From: Monarcha castaneiventris obscurior
Lineage: Eukaryota > Chordata > Aves > Passeriformes > Monarchidae
Direction of reading: 5' to 3'
Assembly (NCBI GenBank): GCA_026261815.1
Contig: JAMPIT010000230.1
Span: 39,392,501 to 39,456,500, forward strand
DNA length: 64,000 nt
Shown here: one piece after another, positions 28,974 through 39,600 of the stretch
How the letters are laid out: every line of letters starts with the position of its first letter
Position numbering within the stretch: the first letter of the stretch is position 1
Notes under the pieces: model-generated
What the model saw: only the letters and a program-made list of their open reading frames with translations
The model's database searches: none
Told to the model about the DNA's origin: nothing
Made by a program: the position numbers and the translations under genes

Positions 28974-29023
28974 ACAGAACTGAATGTTTTCATTCATTCA
29001 CAGAACTGAATGTTGAATGTTTT
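28974..29023. repeat. Short imperfect direct duplication
   Basis: ACAGAACTGAATGTT occurs at about 28974 and again at about 29000, followed by a further GAATGTTTTC. This is a local slippage-type duplication of about 26 bp. Confidence 0.6.
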
Positions 29024-31453
29024 CCCCTATACATGCTCAATCCTCCAAAAACTGCATTTTTTACAGCCTGTAAGACAATAAGGAGTGTATTTTAGTTGTA
29101 ATCTAAAAATATAAGAAATCCAGGACTATATGCAGCCCCAGAATTCAGCATAGAAATCTGATTTTAGTGAGTCTTGTCCACATGCTCCAAAAGCCCCATG
29201 AACCATTGCAACTCACTGATATGGCAAAAAACTTTGGAGTTTGTAAAGTAATCTGATCGGTTAAGAACCTGACCAAAGACAGAACTGATGCAAGGAAAAG
29301 GAAGGAACAGTGTGTCTAAGGGCAAGGGAGAAAGACCTTTGAAATCATTTCTTGCAGTGGAGGGAGATGTGGTGCTACAGGGTTTTGTCTTGTATGTCTT
29401 GGTAGTCCATGAACCACTTTTAAAATGGAATCTGTAGAGCAATATGAGAACTAGAAGGGTTACACACCATTAAGCTGACTGAATTTGGCAACTCCACACT
29501 TTCCCTGGAAGGTGTTAGAAGTGTGTTATTGAAGTGTTTGGACCATCCACCACTGTTACCATGAAATTATATTAAAGCACACGGCAGCTGAGCTCTGGCA
29601 TAAATGAAACCCCAGTTATTTAACTTGCAACTTTTGGCATTTTCCACTTTCTGCAAACTCACTTGAATCCAGAGAGTTTATCAGTACAAGCTAAGTGTCC
29701 TACAGCTGTTCCAACATTTTCTAAGATCGTGGTTTCATTCACAGACTATTAATACTTCCAAGAAAAGAAAAACAGAGGTGCTCTTTCAGTCAGACATGAA
29801 ACAATCAAGAACACATTGACATATCAGGTAGGATATTTGATTTAATTATGGATAAGAATAAAGTGAAATCTTTTTTAAGTCCTATTCTGGTTGGTTTTAT
29901 AGCAATAACATCTAGTTGCTACAGTAGCATTGACAGTTCTGTCCATACAACAAACACTGCCAGACAAAAGAAAATTATCAGGGTTGCAACACAGTTACTT
30001 TTGTAGAATGCTTTGAAACATCTGAGATTAAGCATTCCCCCTGCTACCATGATAGCATTTTACATCAGACTGAGGTTCCCAGTGGTAAACCACCAGCCTT
30101 GGCTTTCAACAGCAGCTCTATGACAAAGAATTGGCTTTTGCTTCTTCCCCCCCCCACCCCACAACACTTTTACTCACTTTGTTTCATGCATCACCGTAGT
30201 ATCTGCAGGCATTGCTGCCCTGAAAGCAGCGTTCAGGGCTCTCTCTAATGTTTGCCACTATTGTAGCAGTCAATATGCTCTGTTTCAGAGACTGTTACCT
30301 ACTCATAGCACAAAACTGGAGTCAACAGCTCAACTGAGACCAGAACCATCTCGACTAAAAAGAAACCACGCCAGACATCCCAGTTAAGAGCTGAAATCTG
30401 CATTTCTCTGCATTAAGAGGATGAGCAACTACACCGATCTTGTCTGGCAAATGTGTATGTGCAGCCTTGTTTTGAGACTTGGAACACCCAGTAAGTCACC
30501 ACCCACGGTGCTATTTCCCTTCTCACTCGAGGGAGTCTCAAAACGGAGGTGGAATGAGGAAAAATTATGGGGAATGGACAGTGATTCCCAGGGGGAGGGG
30601 TTGAAAAGACCAGAGAGGAACAGGACCAAAGGTAACAAATGAGCAGCAGTATTAGGACAGGAGCATGATGTTCTAGGCAAGGAGGCACAGAATAAGGGAG
30701 CCAGCAACTTTTGTGCAGAAAACCCTCAGAGATGGGGTCAAACACCTTATAACTGATCTCAAACAGGGTGAGGAGGACATATCCTGGGGAAGGAGAACTC
30801 TGCATTTAAGAGTACTACTCTTCCAGCATCTTACAGATGAGATCTGCCTATGCCCAAATTTTACCTGCATGACTCAATCTGAGGGAATATCCTGCTCACC
30901 AGCTTTTCTCACACACTGAGCAGAACCAGAGTGTTTAACTACTAATATTAAGGTTTCAGGCTACCATTCCTGCCTTGCATTTTAGGTTTGTTTTTACACT
31001 ATTAGCCAAACAAAGTACTTAAGTGATGGACTAAGTACTCTCCTGGAAGGCTGCCTTTCTATTATGGTACCTTTTATGAGGCTGTAAATAGCATTCTTAA
31101 ACAAGCAATAACCCTCACAGTTTTGCAGCCACCCTTTCTCAGAAAAAAAACTTGTACACCTCACCCATATTCTTAGCAAAAGTGAGAAAGATTTACAGGA
31201 TAAACTGCTCCCAACAGTCAGTCTCTCCCAAACAATTCCCCTTGAGTGAATAATAAATACTTGCAAATACTGATCAGGCACACCCGCATTAAGGAGCCAC
31301 CAAAACGAACTAATCAAGAACAGTAGTAGATCATTAATTTGCAGAATAAAAGCCTTTCTCAACAGGAGCTGAAGGCTTGAAAATGCTTACTTGTTTTAAA
31401 ACAATTTCTAGGTCTACAGGACACAGGAACACCCAAACCAAATCCTTTAAGAG

Positions 31454-31475
31454 GTGTACTCTTTTCAGAGTACAC
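31454..31475. repeat. Perfect inverted repeat, 9-bp arms with 4-nt loop
   Basis: GTGTACTCT, loop TTTC, then AGAGTACAC. It lies about 240 bp from the longer inverted repeat at 31714-31744. Confidence 0.9.
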
Positions 31476-31713
31476 TGTTGAAAGTAAAATTATGTATGTA
31501 AAATAAATTAAGCTTTTTCAGAAGTTACTTCTAGAAAAGCCGTACAGTTTAAGCAAGGTTAGAATACCTTTGTTCCCTTTGCAATTTAAGCTTTTAAGTC
31601 CACAAAATACCTTGGAGCTCCTATCCCATCTAGTCTTTTACTAAGTGATGGAGAATACATCACGTTAGAAGCTGGATATTCTGTGCTATGGCCAAAAGCC
31701 CTCAATTGTTTCA

Positions 31714-31744
31714 TTTTACACACTTCAAAAAGAAGTGTGTAAAA
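31714..31744. repeat. Perfect inverted repeat, 13-bp arms with 5-nt loop
   Basis: TTTTACACACTTC is followed by AAAAA and its exact reverse complement GAAGTGTGTAAAA. It would form a stable hairpin if transcribed on either strand. Confidence 0.93.
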
Positions 31745-33355
31745 CTACTCGCCCTACTGAGAACACAAAAACTAGAAGCTTTCTAGCCTGTATCACAAGA
31801 CCAAAGTTATACTCCAAAATGAATGCAGAAAGATGGCTTTTTTTAGCGTCTTAAGAATGTCATGCCTTATTTCAGTGTAGCATTCAGTATTTACCCATGT
31901 GCTTAAGGAAGCCCACTCTTAAGGAGATACTGAGATGCCACAAAAAGCTGTAAGCAGCCCAGCTGCCATAACGTTTCTGGGTTGTTTTGGGGATTTTTTT
32001 GTTAAAAACTTGATTGTTCCTCAAGCACACTTCATGTCCCCCAAATGTCTTTTTTTCCACAGGATTCATACATTCTGTTCTCTGATACTAGCAACTTCAA
32101 GAAACACACAACCTGACCTTTGTAGAATTATTTAATAGCTATAGCAACATTAGAGGAGATAGAAAAAGTGTCCCTGAAAACTGAAGACAAAGGCATCACC
32201 ACATCTCCCTAGGCTAAATGCCTTCATGTATCAGTTAAGCAAGCACCCCACAGGAAACTCTTGTACTACTCCTGTCCTCAGGCAGGTTTTCCCCTGAAGC
32301 CCCTTGTTGTGCTGTCCAATTTCATCCTGGGAGGAGACTACCTCCAACACTGGTTACTGGAAAATTCCAGCAAAATCCCCCCGCGCTGACCCCCAGAGCA
32401 AAAGGGGAAAATCAGCAGATCGCCATTTTCCAGCTTCAAACGAAAAATCAAGTTTCAAACTATCACAGCCAGAAACTATCCCAATGAAACTTAAGACACT
32501 TTCAGTACATTTTGAAGAAGCCACTGCCTCTTAGGATCTATGAAACAATACTTAGGGTCACCAGAATCAAAACTTGAAAAGCCAAAGCGTTTTAAATTTA
32601 CACTACATAAAGCAAGTTCCTGTTTTTGCATCAGTAGATGTTTGCCACCACAGAAGCAGATAAAATGCTGACCAAGATCAGGAGATGTAGCTGGCATATG
32701 CAAGCGTGAATATATCTGCTAACTTTTTCACTACAATTTATTTATTTACAAATAAATAATCAAAAAGGTGTCCCTTTCTCAATACAGTTATCTTCCATCC
32801 CTATTTTTTCGTTTTTCTTTCTCCAATGGGTTACACGCCGAACACGGCAGTGCAAAGCAGACTCCACAAAACCGTTTAACTCAGCACTGGGGCTCTGGGG
32901 GGCCCCAAACTTTTTTCTCTTGCATCTCCACGGCCCCGTCACCCCTCGGTAGGCGCCCGAGGGGCTCCCTCTGAGGGGCGCAGCGCCCGCAGCAGCCCAA
33001 TGCCCCCGCTGCGAACCGCTCACGGGCAGAGCGGGGCTCCGCCAGCCGCCTCTGGGGACAGCGCGTCCCGCACCTCGCGGAGGGACCCCCGGCTCACCTC
33101 CTCCTCCTCCTCCCGGGCAGCGGCGCGGAGCGGCGCCCGGTGGGAGCGGGGTGCGCCCGGGACGAGCGGCCCTCCCCCGGTGCGCAGCGGCTCCCGGGCC
33201 CCGCACCGGCCCTGCCCCCCGTCCCCAGCCCCCCGAGGCGGCAGAAGCGCCGCGGCCGCTCCCCGGCGATGCGGGCGGGGGCCCTCTGGCGCCGGCCAGG
33301 GGCGGGAGCGCGGCCGCCCCTTCCCTCCCTCCCTGTCTCCCTCGCCGCGCACCGC

Positions 33356-33364
33356 GCTCACCTC
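33356..33364 (-). promoter_or_regulatory. TRIM71: Splice donor of TRIM71 exon 1 (GAG|GTGAGC)
   Basis: On the minus strand the exon ends in GAG and continues as GTGAGC, a near-consensus 5' splice site. The cut falls between 33362 (last exon base) and 33361. Beyond it the open frame runs on for about 114 codons, but the translation changes to Arg/Gly/Pro-rich sequence that does not resemble TRIM71. Known TRIM71 proteins continue with Val-Leu-His after the Asp-Asp-Glu, in agreement with a phase-0 intron here. Confidence 0.93.
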
Positions 33365-34246
33365 GTCGTCGTGGTGCTGGCAGTAGCTGGCCCGGTCGGG
33401 GAAGACGGAGAGGATGTTGTACGGCGAGGCGGGGTAGGGCGGGCTGAGGGCGAGCGGCGCGGCGGGGCCGGCGGCGGCGGGGCCGGCGGCGAAGCGCTCG
33501 ATGAAGTGGTCCTTGGTGAGGCGGACGCGCTGGTGCGCCCGCACGCAGTTGTCGCACAGGTGCTCCTGGCAGTCGAGGCAGCGGGAGCTGGCGGCGTTGC
33601 CCTCGTCGCAGGAGCTGCAGCGGGGCTCGCCCTGCCGGCTGTGGGGCCGCCGCAGCAGGAGCGCCGCCGAGCCGCCGCCGCCGCCGCCCGAGGAGGAGGA
33701 CGACGACGACGTCGAGGAGGGCGCGGCCGAGGCGGCGGCGGCGGGCGAGGAGCCGGCGGCGCGGGGTGGCCCCGGCGGAGGGCGGCCGTGGTGCCGGTTG
33801 TTGCCGCCGCCGCCCGAGCCCGAGCCCGCGGCGGGGCCGGCCCCGGCGGCGCGGCCGTTCTTCTGCTCGTCGGCGGCGGCGGCCACGACGACGACGTCCA
33901 GCAGGTTGCTGAGGAGGAAGTTGGAGGAGGGCAGCGCGTCCATGCCCGAGGGCTCCGAGATCACCACCTTCTGGTCGCAGATGGGGCAGCGCAGCTTGAG
34001 CGCGTCCCCAGCGCCGGGGTGCCGCTGCGCCTCCAGGCACTGGCGGCAGAAGGCGTGCAGGCAGGGCAGGACGTGGAGCCGCCGCGGCGGGCCCCCGCAG
34101 GAGGAGCCGCCGCCACCCCCGGAGGAGCTGGAGGTCTGCGAGGAGGACGAGGAGGTGGAGGAGTTGGACGAGAGGGGAGCCGGCGAGCCGCACATCTCCT
34201 TGCACAGCGGGCAGATCTGGAAGTCGGACTCGGGAAACGAAGCCAT
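33362..34246 (-). CDS. TRIM71: TRIM71 (LIN-41) first coding exon, N-terminal 295 residues (partial gene)
   Basis: This exon encodes the N-terminus of TRIM71/LIN-41, a cytoplasmic RING E3 ubiquitin ligase and RNA-binding repressor that is a classic let-7 target in stem cells and early embryos. The start [19 protein letters not shown] closely matches the known vertebrate TRIM71 N-terminus, which fixes the ATG. RING zinc ligands are C12, C15, C62, H64, C67, C70, C87 and C90, with a Ser/Gly-rich loop of about 46 residues between C15 and C62. Residues 91-209 form a low-complexity Ala/Gly/Ser/Pro linker. B-box 1 spans about 210-247 (C210, C213, C223, C226, C231, C234, H238, H247). The exon ends at residue 295, just after C289 and H292, the first ligand pair of B-box 2, so intron 1 splits B-box 2. 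The frame is intact and ends in phase 0. The ATG has G at +4 but C at -3. Coiled-coil, filamin and NHL regions are not in the window. Identification is from recalled family sequence, not a search. Confidence 0.96.
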
Positions 34247-34700
34247 TTGCGACGGGCCTGACTCCCCGATGGGGGGGCAAAAACGTGTCTCTCCTCCCTC
34301 AAAAAAACAATTAAAAAAAAAAAAAGGCGTGGGCGGAAAAACAGAGGCGCGGGGAGAAGGTAGTTCTGCAAGCAGCTTACGAGCAAGCTGGCATCGATCA
34401 GTCGTTTTGCCAAGTGGGATCGATGGGCCGGTTTTGCAAATACGGTGTCATCGATCCGGCGGTCTGCAGGGAGCTGGGTCCTCTCCTCGTACCTCGCTGC
34501 TGCCGGGCTGACTGCTGCGGGGAGGGGGGAGTATTTTTGGTATCAAGGTGTAGCTGTCCCGTTCTCCCTCAGCAAATGGATCCTCTCTTCCCTCTCATGT
34601 ACTTAACCCCCGATCCCCCGTTGCATTAGACAAATTGTATCGATTCCCGGATCGGTCAATACCTCACACAGTCTTCTCATCTCCCCCTCGGGTCAGCAGT
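34247..34700 (-). promoter_or_regulatory. TRIM71: TRIM71 5' UTR and probable core promoter region
   Basis: This is the sequence immediately upstream of the start codon on the coding strand. It contains a GC-box (GGGCGG on the plus strand at about 34331-34336), a pyrimidine tract on the coding strand opposite the A-rich run at 34301-34325, and four ATCGAT palindromes. I see no convincing TATA box at a sensible distance, so a dispersed CpG-island promoter is the simplest reading. The exact transcription start cannot be placed from sequence alone. Confidence 0.6.
34393..34644. promoter_or_regulatory. Cluster of four ATCGAT palindromes upstream of TRIM71
   Basis: Exact ATCGAT occurs at 34393-34398, 34419-34424, 34450-34455 and 34639-34644. 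The first three are spaced 26 and 31 bp apart. ATCGAT matches sites described for CUX1 (CDP) and resembles ONECUT sites. Function here is inferred only from clustering next to the start of TRIM71. Confidence 0.45.
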
Positions 34701-35118
34701 TTGACAACGTGGTTTGGTTACTTGTCTTCTTCCTAAACGGAAAGTGCATGGGCGCCGACCGCCCGATCCCCGCCGCATCCAGCGGGGACCGAACTCTGTC
34801 CGCCGGGGCTCGGCTCCGGTTCCCACGGCCGTAGAACCGGGTCGGGGCGGCAGTGCAAGTCCCTCTCGGCCGGGCGGGTGGGGGGCAGCAGGGGCTTAAC
34901 TCAAGTTTCGCTCTTTCTTCTTGGGGCGTTGGGTTTTTTCCTCTTTTCCTTTAAACCTGTGCTTGTCGGGGGGGAAGGGGAAATTTCGTTTCAGTTCCCC
35001 CCTCCACTTTTGCAATCCAGAGCAGCTCTAGGAGAGAGAGAGGCACTGAAACACAGTGGCCAGGCAGACTTCTCCGGCTCCAGTCTTCCCCCGCCGACGC
35101 CTGCTCCACCACCGCATG

Positions 35119-35144
35119 ACTGGGGGGGGGGGTGGGGTGGGGAT
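35119..35144 (+). repeat. G-run tract in the upstream CpG island (potential G-quadruplex)
   Basis: A run of about ten G is followed by two further G4 runs separated by single T bases, then GGATGG. This fits a G-quadruplex pattern on the plus strand, 0.9 kb upstream of the TRIM71 start codon. A similar G-rich run occurs at about 35709-35727 (GGGGCGGGGTGGGGGGGGG). Confidence 0.5.
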
Positions 35145-35559
35145 GGAGGGCGGCGTTGGTGCCCACCCCACCGGCAGAGACTCACGCTGGCGGGACGCGG
35201 AGGAGAAGGAGGAGATGGGAAGAATAAAAGGGCTCCGAGGGCGGCCAAGAAGGGCAGTCCTGTCTCTCGCCCCTCCGAGTCCCGACTCCCGCCGGACGCC
35301 TTCCTTTGCGCGGGGCTTCCCGCGGAGGGCAGCGCCGAGCCCGCAGCAGCCCCGCCACACGCGGTACCTCCCCGGCGGCTGCTGGCGGCCGGTCAGCGCC
35401 GCGGGCTCGGCGCGGCTCGCAGAGGCTGCGACGGCCGGGCAGAGGAGCAGCGGCAGGTCCCCGCCGGCCGCCCTGAATTATTCATGGGGGGTGTATTATA
35501 TTCGCTCGCACAAATTGGAGCCGCTGTGCAATGCTATCCGAGAGCGCTACGCTCGCCCC

Positions 35560-35582
35560 CTCCTCCTCCTCCTCCTCCTCTC
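35560..35582. repeat. (TCC)n microsatellite in the CpG island
   Basis: About seven uninterrupted TCC/CTC triplets lie in the upstream part of the TRIM71 CpG island. They form a polypurine/polypyrimidine tract, common in avian promoters and prone to length change. Confidence 0.75.
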
Positions 35583-35680
35583 CGGTTCTCGCTCGCTCTG
35601 AGCCCCTGCAGCGCCTAGGATCACATTTCCTTTGTCATCTCGCCTCTTCGCGTGGTGTTTTATTGAGAAAACAAAAATAA

Positions 35681-35687
35681 TATAAAA
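35681..35687 (+). promoter_or_regulatory. TATAAAA motif within the CpG island, plus-strand orientation
   Basis: TATAAAA is followed by a GC-rich purine stretch ending in GGGGCGGGG. It points away from TRIM71 and could mark a divergent, upstream-antisense start. There is no transcript evidence and no recognisable plus-strand coding sequence downstream. Confidence 0.25.
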
Positions 35688-36600
35688 CCCGAAGAAGAGG
35701 CGAGAGGAGGGGCGGGGTGGGGGGGGGAAAAGCAGCGAAAACCAAAACGCCCGCCTCCCCCGCGATCTGCCGAGCCGGAGCCCACCGGCCCCGGGGGGTG
35801 AATTAGCAGGAATTACTCACTGATGCGGCAGCACCGTCCCAGGCGGCGTGGGATCCGGGGAGAGCCATCGCGCCGGGCGCCTTCCCCGCCGGGCGGGGAG
35901 CGGAGGGCGGCCCCGGGGGGCGGGGGCGCGGGGCTGGCGGCGGCGCTGGCTCCGGCCCCGCTGCGGCCGCCGGCACTGGGGCGGCGCGGCGTGCGGGAGC
36001 CTTTTAAGCTCCGACGGCGCGGGCTGACTTCCGCCCGGCTGCGGGGGGCGGCCGGGGGGCGGCGGCGGCGGGCAGGAAACATTCGCCCTCCTCCGGCCCG
36101 ACCTGCCCCCATCCGCCCGCATCCAGCCCCCTCCGCCCACCCCCACGTTTGAATGCCGCCGGTTCCAGCGCCGGGGACCCCCCTCCCACCGCGGGGCTGA
36201 CGCGGCGCGGCTCGGGCGGTCGCCAGACCCTCGCGCCCTTTTTTGGGTCTGGGATGCGAGCGGGGCTTCGGGGCCGTTCTTTGAAAGCGCCGAGGCGTTA
36301 ATGCAGCTTTAAACATTAAGTCTCTCGAGTAATCGTTTTCTGACGCCCAGTCTAGGGGTGACCGGCTCCTCTCCGCGCTCTTGCGGTTGCCGCCGGCTCT
36401 GCCATGCCCGGGAGGGCGAGCCCGGGGGGGGGTCGCTGCTGGCCAGGGGCAGGCGCTTCCTCTCCTTCAAAGTGACGCGATGAATGTAGCAAAAAGTAGC
36501 GGGGATGCTATTTGCGCCGGTGCGAGACCACACTTAAATAAAAATTCGCAACAATCATTTTTGTTTCTAATGAAACGCCGCGCCACCAGCAACGTGTGGG

Positions 36601-39600
36601 TGGAAAGTTTTGGCTCTGCAGCACGGCCGAGTGGCCACCCTCTTGGTTAGCTGGGCTTGTGGTAGCAAGAGAGGACGCATGGCATTGCACCCTTAACAAG
36701 GAAGCTGGGAATGCTGAGAAATTTTACAGCGTGGGACTGGCTTAGGCACTGGAAAGTCAACAAAACAGGAAAAGGAATAAAAATGGGTAAATATGCAGAT
36801 TAGTGAGTGAAAGCATCTGTAAATAAGCAAAATAAAACAAATTACTGTTCAGTAATGATAATACATTTTCAGAACCACCACAGAACAGGAAAACTGGTTA
36901 TTAAAACATATTCAGTTATGTTTCTCCTTTGTTTAGACCTTAGATGTACAAACAACTAATGCTATTTAGGCCTTAGACACACAAATAACGCTAAGTTAAA
37001 TTGTCTACTTAAAAATGCCTTTTGTTTTCTACTGACAGGTACTAAACACAGCTCAAGCCATGCCTGTGGGGAGCTCTCTCCAAAAGCCCTTCAGAGAACT
37101 GAGAAATTCAGGAGTGCTAACATCCTTACACAAGACCAAGCAATGGGAATCGCTGATGAAGTCCACGGGGCAACACACGTGCATTAAGTTGTAAACAAGC
37201 ATGAATATTTATTATGCCCCTCATTAGTATATTCTGCTGAGAACTTGCCTTATGTATCACTGAAGGATTTGGCTCTGAGGCTGTGTTCTTTATATTACAA
37301 ATCCGTATGTTCACATTTGAGCATGCAGGTGAAATCCACCACAGCTTTGACTATCAGAGGTTAAAAAATCATTGAACCTTGCCTCAGTTCTGTTTATTTG
37401 TCCTGTGGTTGCTGCAGAGAGTTATGATGCTGCAGAGCTTGTCCTTTCCCCGATGAAGTCAGTTAGCTGTGAAAAGTGGGAACTCCCCGAGCAAAAAGCA
37501 CACGGTTGATCTGTTTGGGTTTCCCAGATAACGCTTTGCACCAGTTCCCTCAATAGAAACTGTCATCTTTTGTGTTCAGAAATATTTTAATTGGGCAGAA
37601 ATCCCCAGATGCGTGTCTCCAGGCATATCTGACACCTCTGCCTCCCTCAGTGACAGCTGTTTGCTTTCCAGCAAACCGGCTGAAGGGGGCAATTCTGCGC
37701 GTCGATGCTTCAAATGCTCCTTAACTGGCTCTCAATGCTACCTAGGTGCTGTGGAAGGTCCTTTTTGCTGACAGGATCCACTGTGTTTGTGCCAGAGCTT
37801 CCAGGGCTCGTTCACAGCTTACACTCTCCCTGAGCCTGTAAAAGGCTATAAGCAATTCACTGTCCCTGAACAGTGGGTCCTTATTCTCCAGCTGTCACCC
37901 TCGTATTGGAGAACCTCTGTCTTGCTGAATCAAAGTCCTCCTTTTCTTCTCCCTCCACCACCACCACTGAAGGAATGCAACATTTTGAGGCTTCCTTCAA
38001 TTATGGATGGCTGTCTTCACTATGAGAAATGCTGAAATAAAGGGAACACACCGGTATTATGATCTTTCTGAAACACTGGCTGCTGGAGCACTTATGTGCT
38101 CAACTACACAGCAGATAGCACCGTGCATTTTTCTGCTTAGTGCATTGACTCTATGGTTTTCCATTCAATTAACTTGTTCTGCTATAAAAACACCCTCAGC
38201 TCTCCTCAGACCGAGGCCTCAATATATTTAATTTGTTTTCTAAGCCGACAAACAAGTGAGTGAATAACAGCGTGGGGGCGATAGGTGAAGCGCGGGAGGC
38301 TTCTCATTCCTTGTTGGACAGCAGGATGAGAACTTATTTTTATGATTTTTCCCTGGGAAGCTAGTGCTTCACATTTTCCCTTTTTGTTTCTTAAAAACAA
38401 AAGAACAATAGCTATCCTGGTTAGCAAGGCTATTGTCCCTCTGTGCCAAATAAATGAAATCTCCCTGCTTACGTGAGCGTCTGAGACATTTCTCTGCATT
38501 CTGCTGGTTCTCCTTTGTGTCGCTCTGCTGAGGTTTCTCGCATTTTATCCCCTTTTTTCCCAGTCTTTTTCAACCCATTTCTCTCATCTTTCTTTTGTCC
38601 TCCATTCATACGCTGTTGCTGGTCTGAATTTGAAACGATGTGGTTTGTACTAAAGGCAAGCCCATCTTTTAAACTGTGTTGAAATCATAACTGTGTCATG
38701 ATCACATCAAAACTGTGTTAAAACATTAACTATTAGAACATTCTAACAATGCCAAAACTTGGGCATGACTGGCCAGATCTTCAGAGACACTTAACAAGAA
38801 TCAAAATAGCTCTGAAGATCTGGGCCAGCTTCTACCTAGTTGAAAAATCTCTATTTGGCAACATTTGTCTGTCCTTGACTAACTGCCCAGCCACTGCAGC
38901 TAAAGGATGCATTAAGAATTTTTTTTTCTTTTTTTCCCTTAAATTTTAGTGGAAAATAGGACATTAGGGCAGAAGACTGCACCTGAGTCATTCTCTAGCA
39001 TCTGCTTAGAATATCGGGATGTGCTTTCCACTTGGAAGCTCCATTTTCTTGAAGGAAAGCATCTGCTTTCCACCAGCAGCACTACAGAACAAACAGAATG
39101 GTGTTCCTGCCAAAAGCAATACAGCTGGAAAACCCAGGGGTCTGGAGGTTAAAAGCTTTGTTAAATAGAACCAGGTAGAGTAATTGTGAGTTTGGGGATA
39201 TTTTACTGTAATTTTAGAGGCAAACATTCACAGGAAGAGCTCTCCCCTGTACCGCCTGTGTGAAGTGGTCCAGCAGCCTGGTGCAGTTTGCCCTGCTGTG
39301 CTGAGCACCAAGGCAGCGTTGCAAGCTCAGAGCTCAGCAGGTCTCGTGAGCAGGAGTTGCTGAGGAGCTGGTGCAAGTCCCCGAACATGCACAGGTAATG
39401 ATAAACAGAGAGGTCTGAACTCCTGATATCCTTGGTGCTGTTTCGCACCTAAAGACCCAGAAAACATTTCCAACTCCCACATTGCTGTGGGAGACAGACA
39501 CAAAAAGCCAAGAGAGTGGTTCATCGCTTCAAATTCTGCACGGTCTTTTCTAGGGATTGCCAAGATCTAAAACTCTCCCTGATGCACCTGAGAATCCCCT

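Larger units (their letters stand above)
1..33361 (-). other. TRIM71: TRIM71 intron 1 (partial, at least 33.4 kb)
   Basis: This stretch lies downstream of the exon 1 donor on the coding strand. I found no frame resembling the rest of TRIM71: no B-box 2 remainder, coiled coil, filamin or NHL repeats, which would give long recognisable minus-strand frames. It is therefore read as intron 1, open at the left edge. Most of it is AT-rich unique sequence. It contains one short CR1 fragment, one CpG-rich islet, two CTCF-like motifs, small tandem and inverted repeats and homopolymer tracts, listed separately. From 1 to 9679, 14.5 to 19.1 kb and 21.3 to 31.4 kb I see little beyond simple-sequence tracts and chance open frames. 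Confidence 0.8.
32930..36600. promoter_or_regulatory. TRIM71: CpG island covering the TRIM71 promoter, exon 1 and start of intron 1
   Basis: Base composition changes sharply from AT-rich to very GC- and CpG-rich at about 32.93 kb and returns to AT-rich near 36.6 kb. The island covers the end of exon 1 plus several hundred bases of intron 1, the whole coding exon and about 2.3 kb upstream. Such an island is expected at the promoter of a developmental regulator. The boundaries are judged by eye, not computed. Confidence 0.9.

Noticed and set aside
33020..33361. Continuation of the TRIM71 frame to a 408-residue product
   Set aside because: The sequence after residue 295 follows a GTGAGC donor and turns into Arg/Gly/Pro-rich peptide unlike TRIM71, so it is intron read-through.
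32760..34280. 506-codon minus-strand open frame overlapping TRIM71 exon 1
   Set aside because: It is a different frame over the same CpG-rich exon. Its Arg/Pro/Ala-rich translation has no zinc-finger or other domain, while the TRIM71 frame matches a known protein.
33140..34511. Long plus-strand frames of 373 and 336 codons opposite TRIM71
   Set aside because: Stop codons are rare in GC-rich DNA, so antisense shadows of exon 1 stay open. The peptides are low-complexity with no domain.
34878..36316. Several frames of 100-246 codons in the upstream CpG island
   Set aside because: Frames on both strands overlap each other and are compositionally biased; none resembles a known protein.
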